Positions 41,577 to 50,660 of a DNA stretch of 64,000 nt are shown piece after piece. The DNA lies in the NCBI RefSeq assembly GCF_009617875.1, contig NZ_BLAV01000001.1, positions 682,001 through 746,000 on the forward strand, given 5' to 3'. The notes under the pieces are model-generated. The model made no database searches and was not told the origin of the DNA. It saw only the letters and a list, made by a program, of their open reading frames with translations. How positions within the stretch are numbered: position 1 is the first letter of the stretch; each line of letters starts with the position of its first letter. Origin of the DNA: Prolixibacter sp. NT017 (GTDB lineage: Bacteria > Bacteroidota > Bacteroidia > Bacteroidales > Prolixibacteraceae). The position numbers were made by a program, and so were the translations under genes.

Positions 41577-44093
41577 TTATTCGTATCTAAGTGACTCAGC
41601 TGGGTCGGCGTTAATTGTTCTCCACAGTTGACGATAAACAGTAAATATAGCTATCGCAAAAACAGCTGCAGAAACAAACAGGTAATTGGTAATACTGAGG
41701 TTAACCTGGTAGGCAAATCTCGATAGCCATAACCTGGATATCTGGTAGGCGAGCGGCAGTGCCAGCAAGCTGGCTAATACGACCAACTGCAATGTTTCTT
41801 TTGATAGAAGGAATACCAATTCTCGTGTACCAGCACCTAGTACTTTTCTAATACCAATTTCTTTGGTCCGGTATACCGTTATCAATGCCATGAGTGAGTA
41901 CAATCCCATGCAGGCAATGAATATGGCAAAGAATGAAAATGCTACGGCCACTTCACCCGTCGAGCGTTCTTCGGTATACTGTTTTTGCAAGTTGTCCGAC
42001 ATGGAAAACTCACTAAACAAGGTGGTTGGGTTTTCCTCTTTCCATATTTTTTTCACTTCTGCAATATCTCTATCGGAAGGCGGAGATTTAAAACGTATGG
42101 AGGTGAACCTGCTGAAACGCGGAACTTCCGGTAGAAAAATCAGTGGTTGCACTTCTTCGTGAAATGATTCGAAATGAAAATTACGCACGACTCCCTTAAC
42201 GGTGTATTCAACCTGGTCGCCATTTTGGAGCAAACGGAGAAGATGCTTACCAACCGGGTCTTTTAGTCCCATGTATTGCACTGCTTTTTCATTGAGAATA
42301 ACAGCGATTGGTTTTATTTCACTACCCGATTGAGCCGTTGAATCCTTTGACTGGCTGAACAGGTGATTTGGGTCGGTCGATTCGTCCGGTATTGCTTTGG
42401 TCGAATCGATAAAGTGCATACCATAGGTCTTGAGAAAATGATTGTCTGCCCAATTTACCTGCAGAAGATAGTTCTGGTTGGTCGAATCATTCATTCTATG
42501 AAAAGTATACATATCGATTAGTTGACCCGGAACAGCGCTTGAATAAGAGAGATCGGTAACACGCGGTAGAGCTTTTATTCGCTCAGCGAATGCGTCACGG
42601 TTGTCTCCCAAGCCGGTTGAATTGTCCAAAACGAGCAAGTTATTCTTATCGAAGCCAATGCTTTTGGATTGAATGTAATTCAGTTGTCGGTAGATGGTCG
42701 AGGTTGAATAGATGATCACAATGGAAAATAGGAACTGAAGAATCACTAGTACGCCTCGCAAACCTTTGGCACGTGGGCCCAGTTTTTTCTGGTTCTGCAA
42801 AATGGTGGCCGGGGTGAAGCGGGTAACATAAAAAGCAGGATACAACCCCGCAATGATTCCCGTAATTAAAGCAATTCCGAATATTATCGGGGATAGTTTG
42901 AGCAATGACTGCGATAGTGACGGACTCGAAAACTGATACATCTCTTCGAGCTGTGGGAAAGCCAGTTCAACAATGACCAGGGCAAGGAATAGCGAAATAA
43001 AACTGATGGTAATCGACTCAGCTAAAAACTGACGGGCCATATCTCTCCGGTGCGAGCCTAACAATTTGCGGATTCCGATTTCACGGGTTCTTCCGGCCAA
43101 TCGTGCAGTAGACAGGTTAGCGTAGTTGATGGCAGCAATGAGGATAATTAACAGCGAAATGGCTCCAAGAACGATCAGCGTTTCAATATTGGCATTCTTC
43201 GACATCTCGTAGTTGAGATGCGAGAAAAGATGAATTCTGCTAATTTGTTGCAGTTTGATAATGAAATTATTCCCCATGTCATGGAATTCCTGGGGAGTCA
43301 TCTTGGTAGTTCGCTCAATTTCCGGTGTCGCGGCTTTGAGGTATGCCTGCAGCAATTTATATTCAATATCGGTAATGCCGCCAATGGCATTGGGCGGAGC
43401 CGGCTTGTCCATATCTACTCCCGGCTTAAAGCGGTAGTAGGTGTAGAGAAAGCTCGATAACCAGGAGTTGTTGGGTAACTCCAGCGTAGGAAGCGAGGCT
43501 AATGCACTGTATTGAATTTGCGTGTTATACGGACAATCTTCAACCACACCGGTAATTGTCCATTTGGTATCGTTCTCCGAAATAATCTTCTTGCCTAGGG
43601 CTCCTTCCGGGAAATAGGTTTTCGCCATCGATTTGGTAATGACGATGCTTTTTTCTTTCGACAGGCAGGTGGCAGGATTACCTTGCAGGAGTTTAAACCC
43701 GAACATATCGAAAAACGTGGAATCGACAAAAAGGAGTGACGGTGCATCCAAAACTTCGTCATTCTTTGTTTTCAGCAGAATTTTACGTTCGCTTTTGTAT
43801 ATGCGACACGCCTGTTCAATCTCGGGAACGCGTTTCTTCAAACCAAAAGCAAATCGGGGAGGGGTAACTGCAAAGTTGGTTCCGATACTTCCCATTTTCG
43901 ATTCGATAGTGGCCCGATACAACCGGCTGTCATCCGGATGAAAATCATCGAAGTGTGTTTGGGTCCATACATGAAGCATTACCAGTATAGCACAGGCCAT
44001 ACCGATCGCCAATCCGAAAACGTTGATAAAAAAGTAATCCTTGTTTCGGCGGAGGTTCCGGATCGCCAGCTTTATGTAGTTTTTGGTCATCAT
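41577..44093 (-). CDS. MacB/FtsX-type ABC transporter permease
   Basis: About 838 residues from ATG 44093 (MMTKNYIKLAIRNLRRNKDY); the 32 codons before it overlap the ATPase gene and are not coding. Architecture: TM1 (about 18-40), a periplasmic MacB-PCD domain, a FtsX block of three TM segments after IETLIVLGAISLLIILIAAI, then a second PCD-like domain and a second FtsX block near the C-terminus (TVYRTKEIGIRKVLGAGTRE). This double form is common in Bacteroidota. Such transporters are mechanotransmitters or exporters of peptides and lipoproteins. No HlyD or TolC gene is nearby. It starts 13 bases after the ATPase stop. Confidence 0.87.
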   Translation of the reverse strand: MMTKNYIKLAIRNLRRNKDYFFINVFGLAIGMACAILVMLHVWTQTHFDDFHPDDSRLYRATIESKMGSIGTNFAVTPPRFAFGLKKRVPEIEQACRIYKSERKILLKTKNDEVLDAPSLLFVDSTFFDMFGFKLLQGNPATCLSKEKSIVITKSMAKTYFPEGALGKKIISENDTKWTITGVVEDCPYNTQIQYSALASLPTLELPNNSWLSSFLYTYYRFKPGVDMDKPAPPNAIGGITDIEYKLLQAYLKAATPEIERTTKMTPQEFHDMGNNFIIKLQQISRIHLFSHLNYEMSKNANIETLIVLGAISLLIILIAAINYANLSTARLAGRTREIGIRKLLGSHRRDMARQFLAESITISFISLFLALVIVELAFPQLEEMYQFSSPSLSQSLLKLSPIIFGIALITGIIAGLYPAFYVTRFTPATILQNQKKLGPRAKGLRGVLVILQFLFSIVIIYSTSTIYRQLNYIQSKSIGFDKNNLLVLDNSTGLGDNRDAFAERIKALPRVTDLSYSSAVPGQLIDMYTFHRMNDSTNQNYLLQVNWADNHFLKTYGMHFIDSTKAIPDESTDPNHLFSQSKDSTAQSGSEIKPIAVILNEKAVQYMGLKDPVGKHLLRLLQNGDQVEYTVKGVVRNFHFESFHEEVQPLIFLPEVPRFSRFTSIRFKSPPSDRDIAEVKKIWKEENPTTLFSEFSMSDNLQKQYTEERSTGEVAVAFSFFAIFIACMGLYSLMALITVYRTKEIGIRKVLGAGTRELVFLLSKETLQLVVLASLLALPLAYQISRLWLSRFAYQVNLSITNYLFVSAAVFAIAIFTVYRQLWRTINADPAESLRYE

Positions 44094-44106
44094 GATATTG
44101 CGACGA

Positions 44107-44796
44107 TTAAATTCCGGTTGGCATCGTGAAATTTTCGGTAACAACGTGTCCGTCGAACAGGTGGATGATACGTTGTGCCCGTTGTGCATGCATTTTGGAG
44201 TGGGTGACCATTACAATGGTGGTTCCTTCCTCATTCAAGCTGGTTAACAGCCGCATGATTTCTTCGCCATGCGTACTATCCAGGTTTCCGGTTGGCTCAT
44301 CAGCTAAAATAATGCGCGGCCTGCTCACGATCGCTCTGGCTACGGCAACCCTTTGCTGTTGACCTCCCGAAAGTTGCTGGGGAAAATAATCGGAGCGATG
44401 CCCCAGGTTGAACCGGTCAAGTAAATTGTCTACTCTCTTCTTGCGTTCTGTCGAATGTATTTTTTGGTAAATCAGTGGCAACTCAATGTTTTCACGGACG
44501 GTTAATTCGTCGATCAAATTAAAGCTCTGAAAAACGTACGAGAAACTTTCTTTTCGGATATCGGTTCGTTGACGTTCACTTAAGCTCGAAACGATCCGGT
44601 TGTCAAAATAATAAGTGCCGGAGCTGGGAGTTTCAATCAGGCCCATAATATTCAGCAAGGTTGTTTTTCCGCAGCCTGAAGGTCCCATTACACTGACAAA
44701 TTCTCCTTCATCTATTGTTAGGTTTATATTGGTTAATGCTCTGGTTTCCACCTCTCTTGTTGTGAAAACCTTAGAGATATCCTGTAAATTTATCAT
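44107..44796 (-). CDS. MacB/LolD-type ABC transporter ATP-binding protein
   Basis: 229 residues. Walker A GPSGCGKTT, Q-loop YVFQSFNLIDELTVRENIEL, signature LSGGQQQRVAVARAI, Walker B ILADEPTGNLD, H-loop MVTHS. It energises the permease gene that follows 13 bases later. It is the first gene of the operon, divergent from the NtrC-type regulator. The TGGCAC promoter and the best pair of 16-bp palindromes lie upstream, so transcription probably depends on sigma-54 and that regulator (inference). Confidence 0.93.
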   Translation of the reverse strand: MINLQDISKVFTTREVETRALTNINLTIDEGEFVSVMGPSGCGKTTLLNIMGLIETPSSGTYYFDNRIVSSLSERQRTDIRKESFSYVFQSFNLIDELTVRENIELPLIYQKIHSTERKKRVDNLLDRFNLGHRSDYFPQQLSGGQQQRVAVARAIVSRPRIILADEPTGNLDSTHGEEIMRLLTSLNEEGTTIVMVTHSKMHAQRAQRIIHLFDGHVVTENFTMPTGI

Positions 44797-44840
44797 AAGT
44801 TATGTAGTTCGAATGCTTTTATCCTTTTATGACAAATGCA

Positions 44841-44856
44841 ACCATGAATTGTGCCA
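44841..44856 (-). promoter_or_regulatory. Sigma-54-like promoter of the ABC operon
   Basis: On minus: TTGGCAC (TGGCAC at 44856-44851), AATTC, ATGGT. Perfect -24 box, weak -12. The lower edge is 45 bases from the ATG, the same spacing as at both WM genes. Confidence 0.55.
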
Positions 44857-44908
44857 ACTTGCAATGGTCATATAATCAGGCAAATATAATTTTATCTTTT
44901 AATTTTTA

Positions 44909-44945
44909 TGTCCGAATGCGTACAGTTTGTGTTCGAATTCGTACA
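44909..44945. promoter_or_regulatory. Tandem 16-bp palindromes between the ABC operon and the regulator gene
   Basis: TGTCCGAATGCGTACA (44909-44924) and TGTTCGAATTCGTACA (44930-44945) both fit TGTnCGAATnCGnACA completely. They start 21 bases apart, two helical turns. They could serve the ABC promoter (proximal centre about 60 bases from its -24 box) and also the regulator gene 160 bases to the right. Confidence 0.7.
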
Positions 44946-45104
44946 TTTATTTCAGTTCCTGAAAGTACAGAAAATTTATTTTAGTAAATTGCATTTACCG
45001 AGTATGTATTGATAGTTACTCGCTTAGGATTGAGAAATAGCCGGCCTGTACGGAGTGCACTGAATTGTGGCTTAATACTTGTAAATGCCTGTAAAAAACT
45101 ACCT

Positions 45105-46478
45105 ATGGAAAAATTTGGGAAGATTCTCGTTGTAGATGACAACGAGGATATTTTGTTTTCTCTCCGCCTTCTTCTGCGACAGCATGTAGAAAAGGTAACT
45201 ACTGAAAGCGACCCGGGAAATATTCCGGTCTTACTGAAAAAAGAAGAGTTCGATGTCATCCTGCTCGATATGAACTTCACCAAGGATGCTATCAGCGGGC
45301 AGGAGGGGTTTTTCTGGTTGCAGAAAATACTGGAAATTGATCCATCGGCAGTTGTTCTTTTCATCACAGCTTATGGTGATGTTGAAAAGAGCGTTCGGGC
45401 TATAAAGGAAGGTGCCACCGATTTTATTCTGAAACCCTGGCAAAATGAGAAGCTTCTGGCGACTATCAATTCAGCCCTAAACCTTTGTAAATCGAAGAGA
45501 GAGCTGGCTCAGCTGCGCATTCGGCAGCAGGCTATCAACCGGGTGATGAACAAATCTTTCGCCGATTTTGTCGGTAAATCCCCCGAGATGCAGGATGTGT
45601 ACGATTCGATTAGCAAAGTGGCTGGAACGGATGCCAGCGTTTTGATTCTCGGTGAAAACGGTACTGGGAAAGAGTTGGTTGCCCGAGCTTTACATGCTAA
45701 TTCCCTTCGGAAGGACGAGACGTTTATTAGTGTCGATTTGGGAGCCATTAGTGAAACACTATTCGAAAGTGAACTTTTTGGACACGTGAAAGGCTCGTTT
45801 ACTGATGCTAAAGTCGATCGGCCCGGACGATTCGAAATCGCTTCCGGTGGAACCTTGTTTCTGGATGAGATTGGTAACCTGTCGCTTCCCTTGCAGGCTA
45901 AATTACTGACGGTTTTGGAAAGGAGAGAAGTTTTGCGAGTAGGTTCGAACAAACCCAAGCCAATTGATGTCCGGTTGATTTGTGCGACAAATATGAACCT
46001 GCCTCAGATGATTGCTGAAGGCAAATTCCGGCAGGATTTACTTTACCGGATCAATACCGTGGAGGTTGATTTGCCTCCCTTGCGGGAGCGCGAAGGCGAT
46101 ATCCCCTTACTGGCCAATCACTTTTTTGCGGTGTATGCCCGGAAATATAAAAAAGCTGTTCGCGGCATAACGAAGGATGCGATGCAACGGCTCGAAGAAT
46201 ATAAATGGCCGGGAAACGTCAGGGAACTTCAGCATGTGGTTGAAAGGGCAGTCATCATGAGTGAAGACGAGTGGATCAATGCCGACGATCTTCAATTGCG
46301 TACGGTTTCACAATCCAGCGAGGGACTTGACCTCGAAAATTATAACCTCGATGAGGTGGAAAAAACGGTTATTCTGAAAGTGATGAAGATGCATCATGGT
46401 AATATATCCAAGGCTGCTTCGGAGCTTGGACTGACAAGAACCTCACTTTACCGCAGACTTGAAAAATATGGGCTCTAG
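45105..46478 (+). CDS. NtrC-family sigma-54-dependent response regulator
   Basis: 457 residues from ATG 45105; 32 upstream codons are not family-like. The receiver domain (GKILVVDDNEDILFSLRLLL) has its phospho-acceptor D55 in VILLDMNFTK. The AAA+ domain has Walker A GENGTGKE (183-190) and Walker B GGTLFLDEIG (248-257). The sigma-54-contact loop reads GSFTDA (230-235), a variant of GAFTGA that keeps the Thr. The C-terminal Fis-type helix-turn-helix is GNISKAASELGLTRTSLYRR. It overlaps the kinase gene by 11 bases. Likely targets are the TGGCAC promoters at 40160, 41121 and 44841. Confidence 0.92.
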   Translation: MEKFGKILVVDDNEDILFSLRLLLRQHVEKVTTESDPGNIPVLLKKEEFDVILLDMNFTKDAISGQEGFFWLQKILEIDPSAVVLFITAYGDVEKSVRAIKEGATDFILKPWQNEKLLATINSALNLCKSKRELAQLRIRQQAINRVMNKSFADFVGKSPEMQDVYDSISKVAGTDASVLILGENGTGKELVARALHANSLRKDETFISVDLGAISETLFESELFGHVKGSFTDAKVDRPGRFEIASGGTLFLDEIGNLSLPLQAKLLTVLERREVLRVGSNKPKPIDVRLICATNMNLPQMIAEGKFRQDLLYRINTVEVDLPPLREREGDIPLLANHFFAVYARKYKKAVRGITKDAMQRLEEYKWPGNVRELQHVVERAVIMSEDEWINADDLQLRTVSQSSEGLDLENYNLDEVEKTVILKVMKMHHGNISKAASELGLTRTSLYRRLEKYGL

Positions 46479-47829
46479 AAATTTTCGGCTTTCTGTTGTT
46501 TTAAGGGTTTTGGCCCTGATTGCTACCATTGTATTGATGGTAGTTCTCTTTCTGTTGACGGACTATTATTTAACGAGTCTGTTGGTATTGGCTGTGTTGA
46601 TATATGAAGTTTATTCGCTGATATCTTTCGTTGAAACGACCAACACGTTGCTTACCAACTTCCTCGAATCGCTCCGTTATTCCGATTTTTCGAGAACGTA
46701 TGAGATTTCCGGTGCCGGGAAATCGTTCGCCAGGTTGAGCGAATCGTTTAATCAGGTTATCAGCGATTTCCGCAAGGTTCGGGAAGAGAGGGAACAAAAT
46801 TATTTCTATCTGCGGACGGTGGTCGAGCATATCGGTATTGGCTTAATTGCCTATCGGCAGAATGGTGAGGTAGAGCTAATAAATAATGCGACGAAGAAAC
46901 TGTTTCAGCTTTCGCAACTGAAAAATCTGAAGGAACTGGAAGCGGTTTCGCCGGAGTTGAAGAACGGTTTGATGAACATCAGCAACGGAGACAATATTCT
47001 GGTTAAGATACGGGAGAAGGACGAAATTCTGCAGCTGGCAATTTATGCAACCGAGTTCAAGGTGGCCGATAAGAATATTCGACTGGTTTCCATCAAAGAT
47101 ATTCAAAGCGAGCTGGAGGAGAAGGAGATGGAGAGTTGGCAGAAACTCATCAGGGTACTGACACACGAAATCATGAACTCCATTACGCCTATTGCCTCGT
47201 TGACACAAACGCTTGATTACCTGATTAAAGATGTGCGGGAGCGGTATGATAATATTTTCTCCGATGAAGGCGAGGCCGAAGTTGTCGAAGAGGTTGAAAT
47301 GGCTTTGAAAACGATTCACAAGCGAAGTACCGGATTGCTTCACTTTGTGGAATCGTACCGGAATTTGACCCGGATTCCCAAACCCAATTATACGATATTC
47401 CAGGTTCAGAAGTTGTTCGACACGATTTCATCCCTGATGAAAGAGGAAATTCACCGGAAAGAAATTACCTGCGATATCTCCGTTGAGCCGCCTAATCTGG
47501 AGCTTTCGGCAGACGAGCAACTCATTGAGCAGGTTATTATCAATCTCATTCGCAATTCAATTCAGGCACTGGATAAAACGGATAATCCAAAGCTTTCAAT
47601 GAAGTCATCGCTCGATCAGCGGGGCCGAATCCTGATACAGATTTCCGATAACGGACAGGGAATATTGCCTGATGTGTTGGACAAAATTTTTGTACCTTTC
47701 TTCACCACGAAACCGAAGGGGAGCGGTATTGGTTTGAGTTTGTCGAGACAGATTCTGAGACTTCATGGTGGAACGTTAACTGTGCATTCGGAACCTGATG
47801 TAGAAACTATTTTTACTCTTCGGTTCTAA
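46468..47829 (+). CDS. PAS-containing membrane sensor histidine kinase
   Basis: 453 residues from ATG 46468. Two TM segments at about 7-50 (LSVVLRVLALIATIVLMVVL; LTSLLVLAVLIYEV), almost no periplasmic loop, then a PAS domain (YLRTVVEHIGIGLIAYRQNG), the phospho-acceptor His in LTHEIMNSITPI (about residue 233), and the HATPase N, G1 and G2 boxes (NLIRNSIQAL; ISDNGQGIL; KGSGIGLSLSRQI). It should phosphorylate the regulator encoded just upstream. The lack of an extracellular domain suggests a membrane or cytoplasmic signal. Confidence 0.9.
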   Translation: MGSRNFRLSVVLRVLALIATIVLMVVLFLLTDYYLTSLLVLAVLIYEVYSLISFVETTNTLLTNFLESLRYSDFSRTYEISGAGKSFARLSESFNQVISDFRKVREEREQNYFYLRTVVEHIGIGLIAYRQNGEVELINNATKKLFQLSQLKNLKELEAVSPELKNGLMNISNGDNILVKIREKDEILQLAIYATEFKVADKNIRLVSIKDIQSELEEKEMESWQKLIRVLTHEIMNSITPIASLTQTLDYLIKDVRERYDNIFSDEGEAEVVEEVEMALKTIHKRSTGLLHFVESYRNLTRIPKPNYTIFQVQKLFDTISSLMKEEIHRKEITCDISVEPPNLELSADEQLIEQVIINLIRNSIQALDKTDNPKLSMKSSLDQRGRILIQISDNGQGILPDVLDKIFVPFFTTKPKGSGIGLSLSRQILRLHGGTLTVHSEPDVETIFTLRF

Positions 47830-47841
47830 CCGAAAGAATTT

Positions 47842-48495
47842 ATGATGAGGCGTTGGTGGCGGAAAAAATTGAGCAAATGGATAGTCGGGAGTATATTGAC
47901 GGGTTTTGTTCTGTTGCTCACGGGTTATCTTATTGTGTCCGTTTATTCACGTCCATATCTTTATCAGTCGCTCACCGAAATTCCCGAGAATAAATGTGGA
48001 CTCGTTTTGGGGACGAGTAAGTACGTCTCCGAGGGAACTGAAAACCTGTTTTACCGCTACCGGATTGAAGCAGCTGTTCGTTTGTATAAAAGCAAGAAGG
48101 TTCGCTACCTGATTGTGAGTGGCGATAACCGTTACCGGAATTATAACGAGCCGGTAACCATGCAAAAAGATTTGGTGGAAGCAGGTGTTCCGGCTGATCG
48201 GATTTATTTAGATTATGCCGGTTTTCGAACGTTTGATTCAGTCATCCGCTGTCGTGAGATTTTTGGACAGCAGAAATTTACAATCATTAGCCAGCCTTTT
48301 CACAACGAACGGGCTGTGTTTATTGCACGTTTGAAGGGGATTGATGCCATTGGCTACAATGCTCGTGAAGTTTCCGGGATACCGGCCTGGAAGGTCCATC
48401 TTCGCGAAGCTGGTGCGAGAATTCGGGGATATTTCGATCTGTTGTTCGGAACTCAACCTCATTTTCTGGGTAAGAAAATAACAATTCCTGAATGA
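47842..48495 (+). CDS. SanA/ElyC/YdcF-family (DUF218) membrane protein
   Basis: 217 residues. One N-terminal TM (about 13-34) after a basic start, then the DUF218 domain: GLVLGTSKYVSEGTENLFYR, RYLIVSGDNRYRNYNEPVTM and FRTFDSVIRCREIFGQQKFT, matching the SanA (vancomycin-exclusion) type. In E. coli SanA affects envelope permeability; the biochemical function is unknown. It starts 12 bases after the kinase stop, so it is likely co-transcribed with the two-component pair, which supports an envelope-related role. Confidence 0.87.
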   Translation: MMRRWWRKKLSKWIVGSILTGFVLLLTGYLIVSVYSRPYLYQSLTEIPENKCGLVLGTSKYVSEGTENLFYRYRIEAAVRLYKSKKVRYLIVSGDNRYRNYNEPVTMQKDLVEAGVPADRIYLDYAGFRTFDSVIRCREIFGQQKFTIISQPFHNERAVFIARLKGIDAIGYNAREVSGIPAWKVHLREAGARIRGYFDLLFGTQPHFLGKKITIPE

Positions 48496-48605
48496 GTCCT
48501 TTCCAGGAAGGATAACGACTTTCTGATTTCATAATTCTTGTTAAAAGAGCCTGTGAGCGGCGAAGAATCGCTATTTTTAGCCATTCAACACGTAAAACTT
48601 ATCCT

Positions 48606-49733
48606 ATGAATTTTCGGAAAGCGCAACTCTCGCTCGTTTTCATTCTTGCACTACTGTTTCATTTCAAGGCCTTTGCCGGGCAATTGGGAAAGCAGTTCGT
48701 CGACGCGGCCAATCCGGCTATTCGTTATGTAGGGCGGATTGATTTCTCTGATAAGGAAAATCCTCGTTTCGACTGGCCCGGAGTGTATATTCAGTTTCAG
48801 TTTACAGGCAAGTCTTGTGCCGTGAAAATGAGTGATACCCGTCACGATTATTTTCAGGTAATGGTTGATAATCTTCCCGCAAAGGTGATGAAGGTTACCG
48901 GTGATACAATTTTGGTGATTGCCGATAATCTCAAAAATAAACTACATAAGGTAGAGATAGTTAAAAGAACTGAAGGAGAGCAGGGAACAGCCACTTTTAG
49001 CGGTATTTATCTGGATGAGGGAGCTGTCATTTCTCCCTGGGCGAATGTACCCAAACATAAAATCCAATTTATTGGTAACTCGATTACCTGTGGTTATGGA
49101 GTAGAAGGGAAATCGAAGAATGTTCACTTCAAGCCGGAGACCGAGAATAGCTACAAAAGTTATGCACCAATTACTGCTCGTGCTTTTGATGCGGACTACC
49201 ACCTGGTGTCTCATTCGGGATACGGAGTGGTAAGGAATTATGGCTATAAAGAGAAAACTTCGCCGGATCCCATGCCGTCAAAGTATGACCAGGTGTACGA
49301 TATGAAGAAGCAGCCCAAATGGAATTTTTCGAATTGGATACCCGATGCCGTGGTAATTAATTTGGGTACCAATGATTTTTCTACTCATCCTTTTCCTGAT
49401 AAAGCTGTATTTCAGAGAGGTTATGAAAACCTGATTTTGCGGGTGCAAAAGAATTATCCGGGAGTACCGGTGTTTTGTATCGTTGGCCCTATGATTGATG
49501 AGCCTTGTTATTCTTACGTGAAAGAGATGGTCGAAGCATTTCGTCAGGTTCATCAGGTGAATAACGTTTATTTTGTTGGTGTTCCTACCTACTTAATGAT
49601 TCCCGGACACGATTTGGGCGCGGACTCTCATCCGAACTATTCGGGACAGAAAAAAACAGCTGCATTTTTAGTCCCGGTGATGTCCTCCGTTTTGGGGTGG
49701 CCCTACAACGGAAACGAATTCATGAATAAATAA
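48606..49733 (+). CDS. Secreted SGNH esterase, carbohydrate esterase family 2-like
   Basis: 375 residues. Signal peptide (LSLVFILALLFHFKAFAG), an N-terminal jelly-roll domain (about 35-145), then a GDSL/SGNH domain with nucleophile S159 in FIGNSITCGYG, the oxyanion residue in VINLGTNDF, and the Asp/His pair in GADSHPNYSG. Two-domain CE2 enzymes deacetylate glycans such as xylan or glucomannan. The enzyme would act in the periplasm or at the surface. It appears to be monocistronic. Confidence 0.85.
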   Translation: MNFRKAQLSLVFILALLFHFKAFAGQLGKQFVDAANPAIRYVGRIDFSDKENPRFDWPGVYIQFQFTGKSCAVKMSDTRHDYFQVMVDNLPAKVMKVTGDTILVIADNLKNKLHKVEIVKRTEGEQGTATFSGIYLDEGAVISPWANVPKHKIQFIGNSITCGYGVEGKSKNVHFKPETENSYKSYAPITARAFDADYHLVSHSGYGVVRNYGYKEKTSPDPMPSKYDQVYDMKKQPKWNFSNWIPDAVVINLGTNDFSTHPFPDKAVFQRGYENLILRVQKNYPGVPVFCIVGPMIDEPCYSYVKEMVEAFRQVHQVNNVYFVGVPTYLMIPGHDLGADSHPNYSGQKKTAAFLVPVMSSVLGWPYNGNEFMNK

Positions 49734-49860
49734 CTGAAATAGCCGAAAAATATAGAGAAATAGCAATGAAATAGTTGTGCCGATAGCCGACGTTTTTCTT
49801 TTGTTCTTCACTTCAAATGAAGAGTGTTGATAAGATGTGTAAGAATATATATCACTGGTA

Positions 49861-49890
49861 TTTGAATCTCTGAAAAAATATGTATTTTTG
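49861..49890 (+). promoter_or_regulatory. Bacteroidota-type promoter upstream of the 50058 gene
   Basis: TTTG (49861-49864), 18 bases, TATTTTTG (49883-49890). This fits TTTG-N(about 19)-TAnnTTTG and would give a leader of about 160 nt. The rest of the gap 49734-50057 holds no clear gene apart from a 19-codon frame starting at 49895. Confidence 0.55.
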
Positions 49891-50057
49891 TGATATGGAT
49901 TACCGTTTAGGTCTATCTGTTTTTTTGGGAATGCTACTTAAAATAGGGGTTTAATTTTTACTGAAAGCTATCACGTTCCTGAAATAGCACTGGCCTTTAC
50001 TTATGCATGTGTAAAATTTGTGTGGATAGTTAACGTATTTCGAAAAATTCATAATTT

Positions 50058-50588
50058 ATGGATGAGTTTTTTTCGCCGGATGATGTACGTAATTTTATGA
50101 ACAGAAGTACGACCGATCGGCAACGGTTAATACTGTTTCTCTTATATAATTACGGAATTACTGTACCTGAAATGATTCAGATAACTTCGGGGCAATTCAT
50201 GGTAAAACGTGAATTTATTATCTTCAAGTTTATAAGGGAGAAGACAAAGAAGGAACATCACTATAAAATTCAATTCGAGAATTATCGTCTTTTTTATAGG
50301 GTATTAAAAGGTCTTCAGGCTCAGGAGCCTCTGTTGCACAAGGATAAAAATCTCCCTGTATCGGAAGCATTGATTAAGAATGATTTATTCGATGTTGCTG
50401 TTACCATGAATCAGAAAATAACACCCGGAAGTTTATTTGACAGTCATTTGTTTTGGCTTTTTAGAAAGGGAGTAACCTTTCCACAGGCCGTAGCCGAGTA
50501 TGGCATATCTATGTCGGGGAAACCCTATAAAATATGGGAGAAGGCGATGTTGGCGGGTATGCAGTGGCCGTACCTGCTGGAACCTTAA
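50058..50588 (+). CDS. Tyrosine-recombinase-fold protein lacking catalytic residues
   Basis: 176 residues. The order of secondary structure follows a tyrosine recombinase catalytic domain: LILFLLYNYGITVPEMIQIT sits where integrases have a TGLRISELL-like box, but the Arg is Thr. REFIIFKFIREKTKKEHHYK fits the beta-hairpin with its lysine. GSLFDSHLFWLFRKGVTFPQ sits at the HxLRHTFATHLL-like box, but the His/Arg pair is gone; no Tyr nucleophile is clear. This is probably a domesticated, non-cutting DNA-binding relative (inference). It has its own promoter and terminator, so it is not simple debris. Confidence 0.5.
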   Translation: MDEFFSPDDVRNFMNRSTTDRQRLILFLLYNYGITVPEMIQITSGQFMVKREFIIFKFIREKTKKEHHYKIQFENYRLFYRVLKGLQAQEPLLHKDKNLPVSEALIKNDLFDVAVTMNQKITPGSLFDSHLFWLFRKGVTFPQAVAEYGISMSGKPYKIWEKAMLAGMQWPYLLEP

Positions 50589-50603
50589 CGATACGAAACA
50601 AAG

Positions 50604-50639
50604 AAAACAGGCTCACATTTCAATTTGTGAGCCTGTTTT
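50604..50639. terminator. Terminator after the recombinase-like gene
   Basis: AAAACAGGCTCACA (50604-50617) and TGTGAGCCTGTTTT (50626-50639) form a perfect 14-bp stem with an 8-base loop and a T-run on plus. The facing gene on minus ends 22 bases on; A-richness on the other side makes it usable in both directions. Confidence 0.88.
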
Positions 50640-50660
50640 TTTATATCGTTTTCTTCCGAC

